This document shows, piece after piece, positions 1 through 11,057 of a DNA stretch of 64,000 bases. Source of the stretch: Ophioceras dolichostomum (lineage: Eukaryota; Ascomycota; Sordariomycetes; Magnaporthales; Ophioceraceae); the NCBI GenBank assembly GCA_003049485.1, contig PYST01000009.1, positions 1 through 64,000 on the forward strand, in the 5' to 3' direction. The position numbers were made by a program, and so were the translations under genes. Every line of letters starts with the position of its first letter. Position 1 is the first letter of the stretch. The notes below the pieces were generated by a model that was not told where the DNA came from, did no database searches, and worked only from the letters and a program-made list of their open reading frames with translations.

Positions 1-1044
1 AGCTGGATGCGCGAGGGTTTTCTCCCCGGATCATCGACGTGGGTGATATGGCGGATCTCCTGCTCGAGAAGCGCGGCGCGCCACGCGTCCGGAAGAACTG
101 GCCGAACCGCTTCATATCTCGACACCCAGAGCTAAAGACGCGTTTCAATCGCGTCTATGACTACCAGAGAGGCCTCTGCGAAGATACTGCAATTCTCGAG
201 CCGTGGTTCGGCCTGATCGCCAACATTCGCGCAAAATACGGCATTCAAAACTGCGATTTCTACAACTTCGACGAGACAGGCTTCATGATGGGCATGATCC
301 GGCCCGGAATGGTGGTCACGCGGTCCGATCGAGTGGGCAAGCCAAAGGCCATCCAGCCTGGGAACCGAGAATGGGCGACAGCGATCTGCGCTGTTGCTGG
401 CGACGGATATGTGGTGCCCCCGTTTTTGGTCGTTCAAGGTCGCTTCCACCTCGCCAACTGGTACAGCGAACACCAATTCCCGACAAATGGCCCATCAAAA
501 CAACATCCAATGGGTGGACAGACAACTCAACTGGCCTGAAATGGCTGCAGCATTTTGACCAGCACTCGAATGGCCGTCGGAAAGGGGCATATCGGCTGCT
601 GGTGCTGGACGGCCATGAAAGCCACGTCAACGCCAAGTTCGAGAGCTACTGCAAGGAACACAACATTATTACACTTTGCTTGCCTTCGCATTCATCTCAT
701 CTAACTCAGCCTCTTGATGTTGGGTTGTACAGCGTCCTGAAGAAAGCGTACGGTGCCGAAATCGAGCACTTTATCAAAGTCCGGATTACCCACATCACCA
801 AGCCCGAGTTCTTCCTCGCTTTCAAAGCCGCTTTCCTCCGGACTTTCACCAAGGAAAATGCTTTCGCGGGTTTCCGAGGGGCTGGACTCATCCCCTACAA
901 TCCGCAAGCTGTGCTTTCGAAGCTGGACGTCAAGTTGAGGACGTCAAGTTGAGGACGCCAACACCTCCTGGGAGCTCCGATGGGCCACCCACTCCATGGG
1001 TCTCCAGGACGCCCAAGACCAGCAACGAAGTGCTTTCTCAATAG
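1..1044 (+). pseudogene. Fot1/pogo-type DDE transposase, 5'-truncated by the window edge and frameshifted
   Basis: The open frame runs in from the left edge (frame of position 3). It first shows a CENP-B/Tc5-like DNA-binding segment (ending near RFNRVYDYQR), then the DDE nuclease domain with NFDETGF carrying the first catalytic Asp and LDGHESH carrying the second, followed by the SHLTQPLDVG segment usual in fungal Fot1/Pot2 elements. Two breaks are visible. Near 477-485 the frame moves because one base is missing in a C run; the product continues from about 490 in another frame. At 926-953 a 14-bp tandem duplication shifts the frame again and gives a premature stop at 950-952. The family-type tail (LRTPTPPG...) continues in the third frame to a TAG at 1042-1044. 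The family moves DNA by cut-and-paste; this copy cannot encode an intact enzyme. Base composition shows no strong AT bias, so heavy RIP is not evident. Confidence 0.88.
926..953. repeat. 14-bp perfect tandem duplication inside the transposase relic
   Basis: GACGTCAAGTTGAG occurs at 926-939 and again at 940-953 with no spacer. Because 14 is not a multiple of three it shifts the transposase frame and produces the early stop. Removing one unit on paper rejoins the frame to the family-type C-terminal tail. Confidence 0.95.
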
Positions 1045-1729
1045 AAAAGGAGGTTGCTCAATTCTCATCACAAGCAGGTGGCTGAAAACGTGAATGCAGG
1101 AACAGCCTGTCTCTTGTCCTGTTCTCTCAAAGAGCAAGACCAAGATGAAAGAGCAGAGAACCAAGAACAAAGAACAAAGAACAGAGACGATCACTTGGCT
1201 CCCTCCTTCACTCCAAGTGAGAGGGGAAAGCAACAAGCTAAATACAAAGCAAAGAGCAGTGACCTCTGGGCAGTGACCTCTATCTGATCTTCGTCTCGAA
1301 GATGCTCCAGGCCATGCCTAGTCCCTTGCGTTTCCAACGTCCTTGTCATAGCACGATCAGCCATAGCGCGATCGTGCACTCCTCAGCTCGCCCGTTGTTA
1401 CATCAGTGGTGTGGCCCACGCAGTGGTGAACCATGTCAGTTAGGAGAGGATTCCCAGAGGTGATGGGGATCACGTGCAGAGCCACGTGAGTGCCCAGACC
1501 TAGAGGATCCGTGAAGATCAGAGATTTCGGCCCAAGCAGGTCAGAGAGAGCGGGGGGAACACAGAAGAACAGACAGAGAAAAAACTACGAAAAATACACA
1601 CCCATTGTGCTGCCCAATTGATTGAATACGGTGCCACCGTCTGTCTGACAAACCACGTTACTGGAATTCGGCTTCCAGTCTGTCAGCATGAGTCACGTGC
1701 GTAAGCACGTCCTTCAAATCTTGGTACTT

Positions 1730-1757
1730 GGAGTCACGTGAACAATCACGTGACTCC
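1730..1757. repeat. Perfect 11-bp inverted repeat with CACGTG core; possible transposon terminal/subterminal motif
   Basis: GGAGTCACGTG at 1730-1740 and its exact complement CACGTGACTCC at 1747-1757 are separated by AACAAT. Related CACGTG or CACGTnnG copies lie at about 1471-1491 and 1690-1712. They follow the transposase relic by 0.4-0.7 kb, as expected for subterminal repeats of a pogo-type element, but the left end is outside the window, so element ends cannot be fixed. Confidence 0.55.
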
Positions 1758-3696
1758 TACCACATCAGATGACCTCCCAAGCCCAACGCTTTGTTTCAGC
1801 TCTCTCAAAAAAAACTCTTCAATTAACGAAGTTGAACACCTCCACCCGAAGTGTCTATATTGTGACACAGACTAGCGAGAGGAGGGCTATATCCAGCCTC
1901 ATGGGAGTTTAACAACAGCATAGTAATAGTCTCTGTGATTGCGTGGTGGTCCCCAGAGATGTGGTACAAAAAGGGATAGATGGCCTTGGCCTCAAAATTC
2001 CTGATATGCAAGAAGGCTACGAGGACATCAGCACGCACGCCATTCCATGCGCAATCCCAAGCATGAACCAAACCGAGGAAAAAAAGAGAGAAGGAAAAAA
2101 AATCAATTGACCAAAAAAATCAAAAAGATCACCACCCTGCTTCTCGCCCCGCGGTCCGGAGAAAGGTGGGTGATTACGAAAAACCCCGCGAGCTTTTGCT
2201 CCGTCCAGCCTCGAACTCGCGACCTAGTATTGCACCGCCAAGTCGGCTGAGTCCACGATCGTGGCGCTTTTTCCCAACTAGTCCATGTGGCCTAGCCGGG
2301 ACGATCGTGTTTGTTGAGGGAAGGAGCTGTTGGGCGGGCTTATAAGTTTAATGACTCCCAAGGCCCCGGTGAATTGCGGGCTAGTGACATCATGGAAGAG
2401 GGAATGCTGAGCAACAGGCTGCGCGAGATAAATAACCACCAAACGTTACGCGTTCTCTGCCTGTGAGTTTGCGACAATTTTTCAGCGGTGGGCAAAGCAC
2501 TGCCCAGCCGCGCAAAGCACTTGGGGAATGTAATCGCGTCGTTCCCCTAAGAGTCGCGGCACTGAGCTGACCTGGTTAACGAACATACCAGGTCGGGAAA
2601 TTACTGAGTCCCGGAAGAAGGTGACCAGGTTTCCAGCTCGGAACCGCTATCCCGGGGGATCGGGCTGCACTAAACCTGAAACAGCGTCTCGCCACGATCT
2701 CCACTCTTACGGGGGGTTTATTTCAACGTCATAGTCCGGAGAGCTGCCAACGACACCGGATCAAACAGCGCGGTCAGGGGCTTTCTTTCGCTCTTCAGCT
2801 AAGTCACAGCACACAGCCATAGTAGCCTCCTAGGAAAGTCAAGCTGCCTTGGACGTTAAAAGCTGTGACGGAACTTGATAGCCCCTGCGTTATCTTAGAC
2901 TGTCCAAATGATGGCCGCTTCCGATCACATCAGTGATAAACTTGGTGGTGGGCGCTCTTTCGGCGACTGACTCCTGCTTCTGTCTGTCTGTCTAGACTTC
3001 GGCACATCTATCTGCAAATGCATGGTGAGCTCTCGCATACGGAAGACGCGCGCACTGCTTGCTCTCATGCTTTCTGAAGTCACATCCCGTTTCACAAAAG
3101 ATTTTCGATTGCGCACCTCAATCTTCCGCTTTCGCCTTCTCCGTCGACATACACGCATGTTATCCACGGGAGCATGCTGCAGGTGCAGGGATAGACTCGG
3201 TTCACACATGTTGCTTTTTGGTTTCTCGTCCCTGCCTTTATCCGATGAAGCGTGGTTGCGAGCGCAACCCAGGTGGCTGTTGGTCGTCTCTGAGGTCTTC
3301 TTGAGGCCCCTCTTCGCTCTCCTCCTCGCACAGTGGCTAGCATGTAAGCTATCTCACCATAACGACGGACGGAGATCCTGTTTATTGTCTGGTGCGTTCG
3401 GAAGACCGGAAGCCTAGTCGGCCCGAAAGGCATGGCTACCTAGAACAGGCCAACAAGAGATGTTAGGGAGAGGACGTCCACCGTGCGGCGTAACGAGGGT
3501 GACTTTGGACGGTCAGAATGTATGTTCAGTCTGCTTAAGTTAAGCACAACTCGGCCCTCATCCTGCCGAACTTGCCCGGATTCAAAGCGTCGTCACGAGG
3601 CGCAGCTCATGATGCCTGCCTACCAACCTCCTACACACGATAAAACAATTCATAGGCATGGGCTCCTCCAGAGGTCCCTTAAGTGTCAAATCTCGG

Positions 3697-3706
3697 TATA
3701 TATATG
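3697..3706 (+). promoter_or_regulatory. TATA box of SSP-A
   Basis: TATATATATG lies 156-165 bases upstream of the SSP-A start codon, in the same position range as the TATA elements of the other array members. Confidence 0.5.
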
Positions 3707-3861
3707 GGCAGAGGGTCGATCGTTTCCGATGGCTCGCTCACGCATCCATCGCCTGCCACATGATCCCCTCTCTCATTCTCGAGACACCCTCCTTGCAAAG
3801 TTCTGTCCCAAAAGCTCGAAAGCCTGTCAGATATATCTTTCCCTCTCTTTGCCGGAGCAAA

Positions 3862-4386
3862 ATGCATTTCTTCAAGACCATCACTGGCTCCCTCGCCGCC
3901 GCAGGACTTGCCGAGGCAGCGGCGGTACCAGTGCTAAGAGCCCTACAGTCACGGCAAGACGAACAGGGCGATCCATTGCGCCTTCAGCCAGTGTTGATCA
4001 TGTTCTCCACCGCCTGTGGTGGCGGTGATAGCTTCACCGTGGAGGTTCCCATGGGCGGAGAGATCCGGGGCCTTGCTCCCAGCCCGGGAGTGGTCTACTC
4101 GACGGCCTACTTCATGAACAACTTCTTCAGCGTGCGCTGCCAGAACAGAAGCATCTTCGCAGAGTCAACCTTCCTGACGGTGATGGATATGCCGAAGGTT
4201 TGTGGGCCATCTTCACTAGCCTCACAGATCTTCCCACTTCTTAGTTGAGAACACAGGACTCGGAAGCACTTGGGCTCGGTAAGGGCTCGATCAGAAAGCT
4301 GGCTTCTCGTATAGACTGACCAACCCACAATACCGCCCGCGCCGAGGGGCGCATTCGTCGTCTGGTGCGACCAACCCGAGCCGTAG
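3862..4386 (+). CDS. SSP-A: small secreted protein, two-cysteine exon-junction family
   Basis: Exons 3862-4197 and 4315-4386 encode 135 residues. The intron begins GTTTGT and ends TATAG. Residues 1-21 are a signal peptide (MHFFKTITGSLAAAGLAEAA, then A-V). The mature part is short and has no recognised domain. Cys93 stands 19 residues before the intron and Cys130 is residue 18 of exon 2, the spacing shared across the array; an additional Cys52 is present. Exon 2 contains the P-P at positions 7-8 seen in siblings and stops five residues after its cysteine. Start choice: first ATG after the TATA box, immediately followed by the hydrophobic core. An unspliced reading would stop in the intron at 4246-4248 and lose the family C-terminus. 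Function unknown; an extracellular, possibly effector-like, role is inference from size and secretion signal only. Confidence 0.75.
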
Positions 4387-5178
4387 GCGGCACGCCGTAG
4401 AAGAAGCTTCTGCAGCCTACATGGTCTCGAGGGGGCGTGGTGCAAAGCTTGAAGTCGGGTGCTGGTCGGGTTCGTGTAATCCAAAGAGCTTTTGAATCGA
4501 TTTCTCCAGCCTCGGAGTGAGCTTCATGGCTTCGTTCATCACACAACATTTTTTCATGGCCTGTTTGCTGGACATATCTTTTGGGGAGATTGTTACTCCA
4601 CCTAGGCAGATAGATGCTCCCAGGATGCCGGATGCTGGAAAAGCCGCTGGTTGGCCCAATGCTTCTCCAGCACATCTATGCAATCGTCGAACTTGAGCTT
4701 TTTCAACCAACACAGACATAATTGGAATTTTAGTTCCATGTACGCGCGCTCACCGAGGCAGACTCGCTCCTCCCCTGGTCCACTGCGTAGAAGCCGATGA
4801 CGGGAGTCCGAAAAGCTTCACGCTTGCTTCGAGGCTGAGCCAAATCATGAGCGAGGCATGCATTGTCCACTGCGTGATGCAGCGTTCGTCCAGCAAGACA
4901 CAGTTTGCAGAAAGATTCGCATGCTGCCATCACGAGGCAGACGCTCTGTGGGAAGCAACCAACAGTGCATGCTGCGGTTCGAGGAAGGGGGAAAGGAGCA
5001 GATAGGTCACTAGAGAAAGACGTATAAAGACTCGAGGAGAAAGCCATCTATCTGGAAATGTCCTCCCGTACTCCTCCAGCCACCGTCATCCTCTGTTCAC
5101 TCCCATCCCTACGGCTTAGTCCTATCTCTTCAGATACCCGTTATCTAGTCTTTGACCTGTCAACACTCTTCGCCCAAG
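4387..5178. other. Spacer between SSP-A and SSP-B
   Basis: No supported gene. The final part is the SSP-B promoter, with TATAAA at 5023-5028, about 151-156 bases before the start codon. Confidence 0.55.
5023..5028 (+). promoter_or_regulatory. TATA box of SSP-B
   Basis: TATAAA about 155 bases upstream of the SSP-B ATG, the same spacing as for SSP-A and SSP-C. Confidence 0.5.
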
Positions 5179-5974
5179 ATGCAGCTCTTCGTTATCATCA
5201 CTAGACTCCTTCTCCATACAACTCAGGTTGCCGCCGCCGTCCTTAAGCATGGCGACCCAAGTGTTGCGGGAGATCTAGCGCACGACCCTTCGGCGACAGA
5301 TCGACCTACACTCGTCGCCAAGCGCTGGATGAGCATACCGACGCCGTCTCTGCCGACGTCGTTGCTCCTGCCAACATCGGCGGCGGCGCCTGCGTCAACA
5401 GACACGCCGTACCCAACCATGATATTAACGACTGCCCCTCCCGAAGAGGCCACAGAGTGGCTACCGCCACCATCATCTATGTCCCCCTCCAACACGACCG
5501 ACCCACCCACACCGTCCACAAGCACATCACTCGTGCCGACGCCCTCGCCGGCCCCCACTCAAGAGCCCTCCCCAGTGCCACCCGTCATCATCAGGCTATC
5601 CAACTCGGCCGACCTGAGCTTCACCGAAGTCTTGGTCTCGCTAGACGGTGTCGTGCGCTTCCCCACCACGACGCCCAAAATCGCCGTCGCTACGGCGGCG
5701 TATCTGCGCTACGACCAGTTCCAGACGTTTGGCAAACCCACGCTCGACGAGTGCTACATGTTCGTCGACTGGAAGGGTTGGCTCTACAAGACCCGCATGG
5801 CGCCTCCAAATGTAGGTTGGCTGCTACCCAGATACCTACCTGCCCGAGGTAACCCACCCCTTCGCCCTTAATTCATTGGTGCTGACATGCATGTGTGTGG
5901 GAAAGATGAGCTACCCCATAGAACCACCCGCTTCTCTGACGAATATTTCGTTTGCCTGCACGGCTCGGATTTAA
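5179..5974 (+). CDS. SSP-B: secreted array member with long Pro/Ser/Thr-rich linker
   Basis: Exons 5179-5811 and 5906-5974 encode 233 residues. The intron starts GTAGGT, has a CTGAC branch site and ends AAAG. A signal peptide (about residues 1-20) is followed by a Lys48-Arg49 dibasic site suited to Kex2-type cleavage. A mucin-like stretch of roughly 90 residues rich in Pro, Ser and Thr comes next, probably O-glycosylated. The C-terminal family domain has its first cysteine 19 residues before the phase-0 intron and its second at residue 18 of exon 2 (exon 2 starts MSYPIEPPAS). It is much longer than its siblings only because of the linker. Unspliced translation would end 20 codons into the intron. 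Function unknown. Confidence 0.75.
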
Positions 5975-8536
5975 GATGGAGCTCCAGATACGTGCCTAGG
6001 TAGGTGGTGAGGCGACGGCTCTATTAGGTACCTAGACATGTCGGTCGGCAGGCGAATGCCTATCATCCACGGATGCCTATCATCCACGGAGGACTAGAGA
6101 GCAGGCTGGGGCATGTTTCTAGTGTGAAGAGAAGGCAGTTAATAACCTATGGAGGAAGAATTTCTTTTTAAGGGACGTAGCCATTGGGACACGCGACATA
6201 CTAGCACAAGGGAGAGACAACCTTCATGTACAGGTGTATAGATAGATGTCATCTTCGCCACTCGTATTTCGCAAGTTAGATACAAATGCTCATCAATATC
6301 CAACATGGGGAGATGCCAGAGGCTGCCATTGGAATAAAACTTCCTAAGTACCTACCTAGGTAGGTACCTACCTAGGTACCTAGCTAGCTTATCTCAAGTC
6401 GCCCATCAAGCAAGCTTTCGTATGTACTTGAGACACCGGCAGAAGTGGCCTTCATCAAGTCTCGGAGTCGAGGCCTAGCCCCTTAATCGGCAACGTTCAT
6501 CTCGAAGTTGTGATATTTAACGAAGCAAATCCGGGGGTGGGTGCGGCTCTCCCGGGAGGCTCAGCAGCTGCGTAATAAAGCAAGTCCGTCCGGTTGTTGG
6601 TGCTCGCTTGCTCGACCTCGAAGGGGTCGCGTGGGCCCTGCATATGCCGGAGAAGGGATCATCTGGAAACTGGGCAAATTGCTTGAGGCGGTATTGCGAA
6701 GCCTGGCATCAACGAAGAAAAAAAAATGTTGAAAAGTACTGTACTGCGTTCCATGTTTAAGCTGACGAGAGTCAAGTGGCCCTTCGCCATGAAGCGCGAA
6801 TTTCCTGGCTTTTTTTTCAAACCAACCATCCCTCTTGACCGGCCGGACTCCTTTGACGAGGCAACAGTAACATAGCAAAGCCCTAGCAGGCTTATGGAGC
6901 ACTCACGCTCAAGCGTGATCTCGAGCTGGACGACCTATATGCCAACGTCTTCGATGAACGAGGCTAAGGTCGACCCAGGGGAGACTGGCTTTTCTGTGTT
7001 GCAAATGCTCTGCCGGCTGAGCAACAGACGGCGCTTGGGTCTGAGGTCTTCTGGCTGAATTCATCATGCTACGGCTCCAGCCAAAAACGTAGATGTACGC
7101 TTCTCACGGGATTTGGAAAAAGGGGTCCACCCAGCTAACCATCATCCCGCGCTCTCTTCATCGAGTGCAGCTGGGTTACCAACGCCTGATGCAAAGACCC
7201 AAGCTCCTCCCCAGAACCTCTTCTTACTTGCAGGTTGATTGCCTTGATGAATGTACGTATTGTTTCGGAGAGTGTCTACGTAACAGTATAAGCAGCAGCT
7301 CCTCGTCGCTCAAAGCAGGCTGCAGTCGCCCGCCGTGCTGCTGCGGGCGATTTCGGATTTCGCAATGGTGTCTCTCATTTCCCGGTTCTCGGTTCGAGCT
7401 GGTGAACTCTGCATAGATATTCCGTAGGTATCTGGTAGATTCTGCAACATGCATTCTGTCTGTGACATGTGATAAGTGGTGATCACTGGTTGGTCAATCC
7501 CTGGTCAACCACTGCTCACTTCATCTGGGAATACCAGGGGTACGGGTTCTGCATCAACAAACTGTTGGAGCACCGACCAGATGCTGCAGGGACCCGGCCA
7601 GCCCCTGCATGTATCCCTACCTTTGCGACTCGACCCGAAAAGGGGATCTTTATCCAGCCTTCGCTCCCTTGGCCAGCTGGACGTTATGGCCGAAACCTTC
7701 AAGCAACCAACCTCTCGCAGCAGCCTTGCCGAGTGCGTTGGAGGTGCACACTCGACTCGACATGAGTTATGTACCTAGAGAATAGATGTTGGGAGATCCA
7801 CGGATTTGTGGCGATCTGCCGTCCATATTTAGCTCGTTCAAGAAAGGATCACGAGATGAATTTTGGGAAGGCCAAACTCCAACGGGGCCCAGGGATAAAG
7901 GTAGACCCGAAGTCGGATGCCGTTTTCTTGTGGGAGTGTTGTATCTTCTGACGCTGATTGGCAGAGACGCGGAGGCGCAGTGGCGGCTCCAAGAGAAGGG
8001 GAAATGTTCATCCGTCGGAAAAGGAGCCCGTCTCTTCTCGCTTTGCTAAACGCCAGCGTCCGCATGCGCAAAGAGAGCTAGCCTACCTACCTACAGGGGG
8101 CGGACTCACAGGGGACATAGGGAAACTTTCTGTGGCTGTGGAAGTTGAGCTGGACACAATTTAGCCAAAGCTACAACGTATAGAGGGGGGGGTTCGAGCA
8201 TTTTCATGTTCTTCCGATATTAGATGAGTTGCAAGGCAGTTTCGTATATCCATGTTTGGCTCCTTGAGACTTCGATCAACACCCAACACTATCGCTCCCT
8301 CCATCACCCTCCTGTGACTTGCAGATCTGACAGCCCAGGTATTGAACAGGAGTGCGTGGTTCGGTCGCGAGGTTCTTGCCAAAGCGCCCGTTCATTCACC
8401 ATCCAAACTCATCAGCAGTTTTGCCTACCTACCAGCTATGCCCTCGCTTGTTACTGCCCACTGCACAGGCTATGCAGGCTCCTAGACCTACTCCCTAGGC
8501 AAAGGGGATTAAGCAGAACTGCCCCGCCCATCCAAG
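5975..8536. other. Long spacer between SSP-B and the 8.5-kb relic
   Basis: About 2.5 kb with several unrelated short open frames and no domain, signal peptide or family motif that I can support. It includes the palindromic ACCT/AGGT repeat cluster at 6346-6388. Confidence 0.55.
6346..6388. repeat. ACCT/AGGT palindromic repeat cluster
   Basis: Runs of TACCTACC and TAGGTAGG alternate so that TACCTAGGTA-type palindromes form. The same motif recurs at many other spacers in this window (12051-12090, 12446-12477, 13526-13560, 15226-15250, 16258-16318, 17806-17850, 26390-26425, 34697-34740, 35340-35357, 36222-36245, 49126-49172, 49540-49566, 58965-58981). Confidence 0.85.
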
Positions 8537-8816
8537 ATGTGGCTCGTCCTTCTCCTTTGGATCAGCACCTTTCCTACTGAGAGCTGGTCCTGGGCTGGGG
8601 GGCAGAAATGTCGACGACGTTGGCATGGGTCGGAGGAGACTCCGCAGGCATATCCGTAGAGCGCAAGCTACATACCTACTGAAGCGTGGTGGCGCATTCG
8701 TGTCACCAACCGATGAGAGTTGTTCGCAGTGGACACTCAGTGACCGTGACCCGACACTGCGGAACCGCAGGTATCACCATCGTCGGCGGCGCTCATGCCT
8801 TCATGCCAGGTTAGGT
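8537..8816 (+). pseudogene. Possible decayed secreted-protein relic
   Basis: An ATG at 8537 opens a 41-codon frame that begins with a signal-peptide-like segment (MWLVLLLWISTFPTESWS). Downstream, an open segment ending at 8814-8816 contains a hydrophobic strand followed by cysteine (SVTVTRHCGTAG), like the exon-2 strands of the array. No splice pair gives the strict 18-residue spacing. The position, between SSP-B and SSP-C, fits a dead array member, but chance is not excluded. Confidence 0.25.
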
Positions 8817-9062
8817 TCTTTGCTCGTCGGTGCTGTCGGACGTCTCGGGCATCCCTGATAGCAGATACCCTGGTCCCCTTGGACCTCGAGTCACAAACAG
8901 TGATAGCTGCAGGAGATGCATTAAGAACAGGGCGGCGGTGATGGGACGGAAGAGTCACGCGGATTGGGAGGTAGTAGGTGAGTTTGTCTGTGAGCGAGGA
9001 GCTTGAGCTGTTTGTATCAAACAAGGAGGAGAAAAGGGGGATATCCAAGAGACATCAACTCG

Positions 9063-9068
9063 TATAAA
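9063..9068 (+). promoter_or_regulatory. TATA box of SSP-C
   Basis: TATAAA lies 141-146 bases upstream of the SSP-C ATG. Confidence 0.5.
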
Positions 9069-9208
9069 ACCCTCCTAGTTCGTCCGAAGCTTGGCCTTCC
9101 AGCGTGAAGCCAGCCAGCTTGAAGATCCAAAATACCACAGTCGTTGACTCCGACAATTTATCCAACAGCAGCTTTTGCCAGCCCCCTGCCACCAGCTACC
9201 CATCCATC

Positions 9209-9566
9209 ATGAAGCTCCTCTCCATTGTCATGAACTGCCTCCTGACCACCACCGCCCTTGCAGCCCCCATCGCGGTCTCGAGCCCCCTCGAACCTCGCCA
9301 GGCCTCTTTTACGGTCGACAACTTAATCACCCTGCTTCAGACATTCCAGTCGATGGCCAGCTCTTTGGGTCCGATCACGGGTCGCTCTACTGCAGCCTGA
9401 TGCTTCCGGGGTTGCTCGAGGTACAGCCTCTCTCTCGCCTCCATGCATGTTCACTTGCTCAGGAGCACTAACCATCAGCCTAAGCCGCTAACAGCCTAAG
9501 AGATCTACTCTGGACCCAAGTACTTTCAACGAGATAAGGACATCATTGTATTGCGGAGAGGATTAA
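9209..9566 (+). pseudogene. SSP-C: array member with a frameshift in exon 1
   Basis: The ATG at 9209 opens a clear signal peptide (MKLLSIVMNCLLTTTALAAP). That frame stops at 9398-9400. The family features continue in a different frame: GSLYC and then LLE directly before a GTACAG donor at 9421. Exon 2, 9501-9566, follows a CTAAC branch site and AAG acceptor and encodes 21 residues with cysteine at position 18, the family spacing. A single-base indel around 9345-9355 (near TTCCAGTCGATGG) would explain the shift. If the shift is real and not a sequencing error, the gene is dead or makes a 63-residue secreted peptide lacking the conserved cysteines. The distance from the exon-1 cysteine to the intron is only 9 residues here, against 19 in most siblings. 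Confidence 0.6.
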
Positions 9567-11057
9567 AATATACCTTCCTGTTAGCCTCGGTGTTAGTTCA
9601 AGGAGCCGGCTGGACTGGCTAGCTAGATAGCGTCTAGAGGACAGAAAAGGGGCAGATGTCAGACCGTTATCCGAGTGGAGAATTGCACAGAATTTCAAAA
9701 CAATCTTCTCTACACATATGTTCGGCCGACTCAAGGACCAGCCTCAGTGATTATTTGTGGTGCAAGTACTCACTGATCAACCTGGATCGGCTGACCAGTA
9801 CTCATAGCTGCCGTATGGGTATATGTAGGCAGATCCCTGGACGTTCCGCTGTCATATGTGAGGCACATTCACCTGGGCCAAACAAGCCTTGCCATCCTTG
9901 CCTAGAGCGTAACGCGGGACGCTGCATTCTCAGTTCCTCGACGACCTGTCCATGCATGTATGTAGAAGAGCGTTTGCATGCTATTTCGACCAACGCCTCC
10001 TCGAACCCCCGAATGACAGGGCAGGTCGAGTTTGTTTGTGTAAGTCGAGCCTTGACGCCCCCAACAGGTCCCTGCCCCTTGGTCGGGTATTAGTGGCATA
10101 CCACGCGACACCATGACGTTGATGAGTTCAGGTAGCGTACCTGGGATAAGGGTCATTTTACAAACGCAAATAAAACAAACAAGACCAAAAATATTCCTTG
10201 TGGCAAACATATCCACACCGTGAGCTTCATCCAATCCACCTCGACCTGAAACCAAAAAAAACATATAGTACATATCTTCACCATATAATATTGTGTACGG
10301 GGTTGTGTATCCCCTCTCTGAACTCTTTCGGGAGCGTGGTGGGGCCGCATCCGGGTACGCGTCATCGGACGACCGGCCACCCCTGATCCTCATGGAGAGG
10401 GTCCCCCATAGTCGCCAACATCAACAATTCAATGGGCAAATCACACCTTGCGCGGTAGGCTGAGCCCCTCGAGCCCGCCCCCGTGAAAGGCGTGAACCTC
10501 CTGATAGTGCTCCCATGCTATGCTGCTATGCTACCCGCTTGGGCTTCGATGCCCTATCTACTGTGCAAATTAGGGCCACGAGTCCACTGGGCCATTACGT
10601 GGAGCTCTTGTTTCGTGAATCGCACGCACAGTTTACAGACAGACCCAGACCGGTAGGGGACTAGGGTGGGTGGCTTCGACGGGGCTCTCCTTGGGGGCGT
10701 AACCAACATGCAGAGGCCCTCCTCCGGTAGGTTCCGTACTTACCTATGCAGCACTGAAAAGGGAGGCATCAGCCCTCCGTGCCCGCGAGAGGCTAGGGAG
10801 GTTACCGGCAGAGTTTTGTATAGATAGACCTTCCAACCTCCTCCAAGCCTTCCTCAAGCTTCCTCGCCCGGCCAAGCCTTCTCCCTGTGTTTCTTTGACA
10901 TCAGTCCTCCACTCGAACTCCATCTGTTCCACAACTCGTCTCTATCTGAGTATCTGCATCCGATACTCTGTAAACTGTCGAACCAGCCCAGTCTCTCTCA
11001 GTGAACTCCATTCTCGACACTATCCACAGGAAGGAAGTCTCCCCTTCCCTCTTCACA
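9567..11057. other. Spacer between SSP-C and SSP-D
   Basis: No supported gene or RNA. The last 250 bases are the SSP-D promoter and leader, with a weak TATAGATA at 10819-10826. Confidence 0.55.

Larger units (their letters stand above)
1045..3861. other. Gene-poor stretch between the transposase relic and the secreted-protein array
   Basis: No frame here shows a recognisable domain or a convincing exon set. It holds the CACGTG repeats, a short perfect palindrome CCACGATCGTGG at 2253-2264, and on the minus strand at about 2160-2290 a weak tRNA-like pair of Pol III boxes (see rejected items). The last 170 bases are the promoter and leader of SSP-A. Confidence 0.6.

Noticed and set aside
2160..2290. 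tRNA or SINE-like element on the minus strand (B-box-like GAGTTCGAGGC with an A-box-like TGGACTAGTTGG about 70 bases before)
   Set aside because: No acceptor stem pairs, the B box is imperfect and the spacing is long; only Pol III box resemblance remains.
3483..4028. 181-codon open frame starting upstream of SSP-A
   Set aside because: It overlaps the TATA box and the SSP-A signal peptide in another frame; SSP-A has the family architecture.
7093..8164. Cluster of 60-107 codon frames between SSP-B and SSP-C
   Set aside because: No signal peptide, cysteine spacing or splice sites of the array family.
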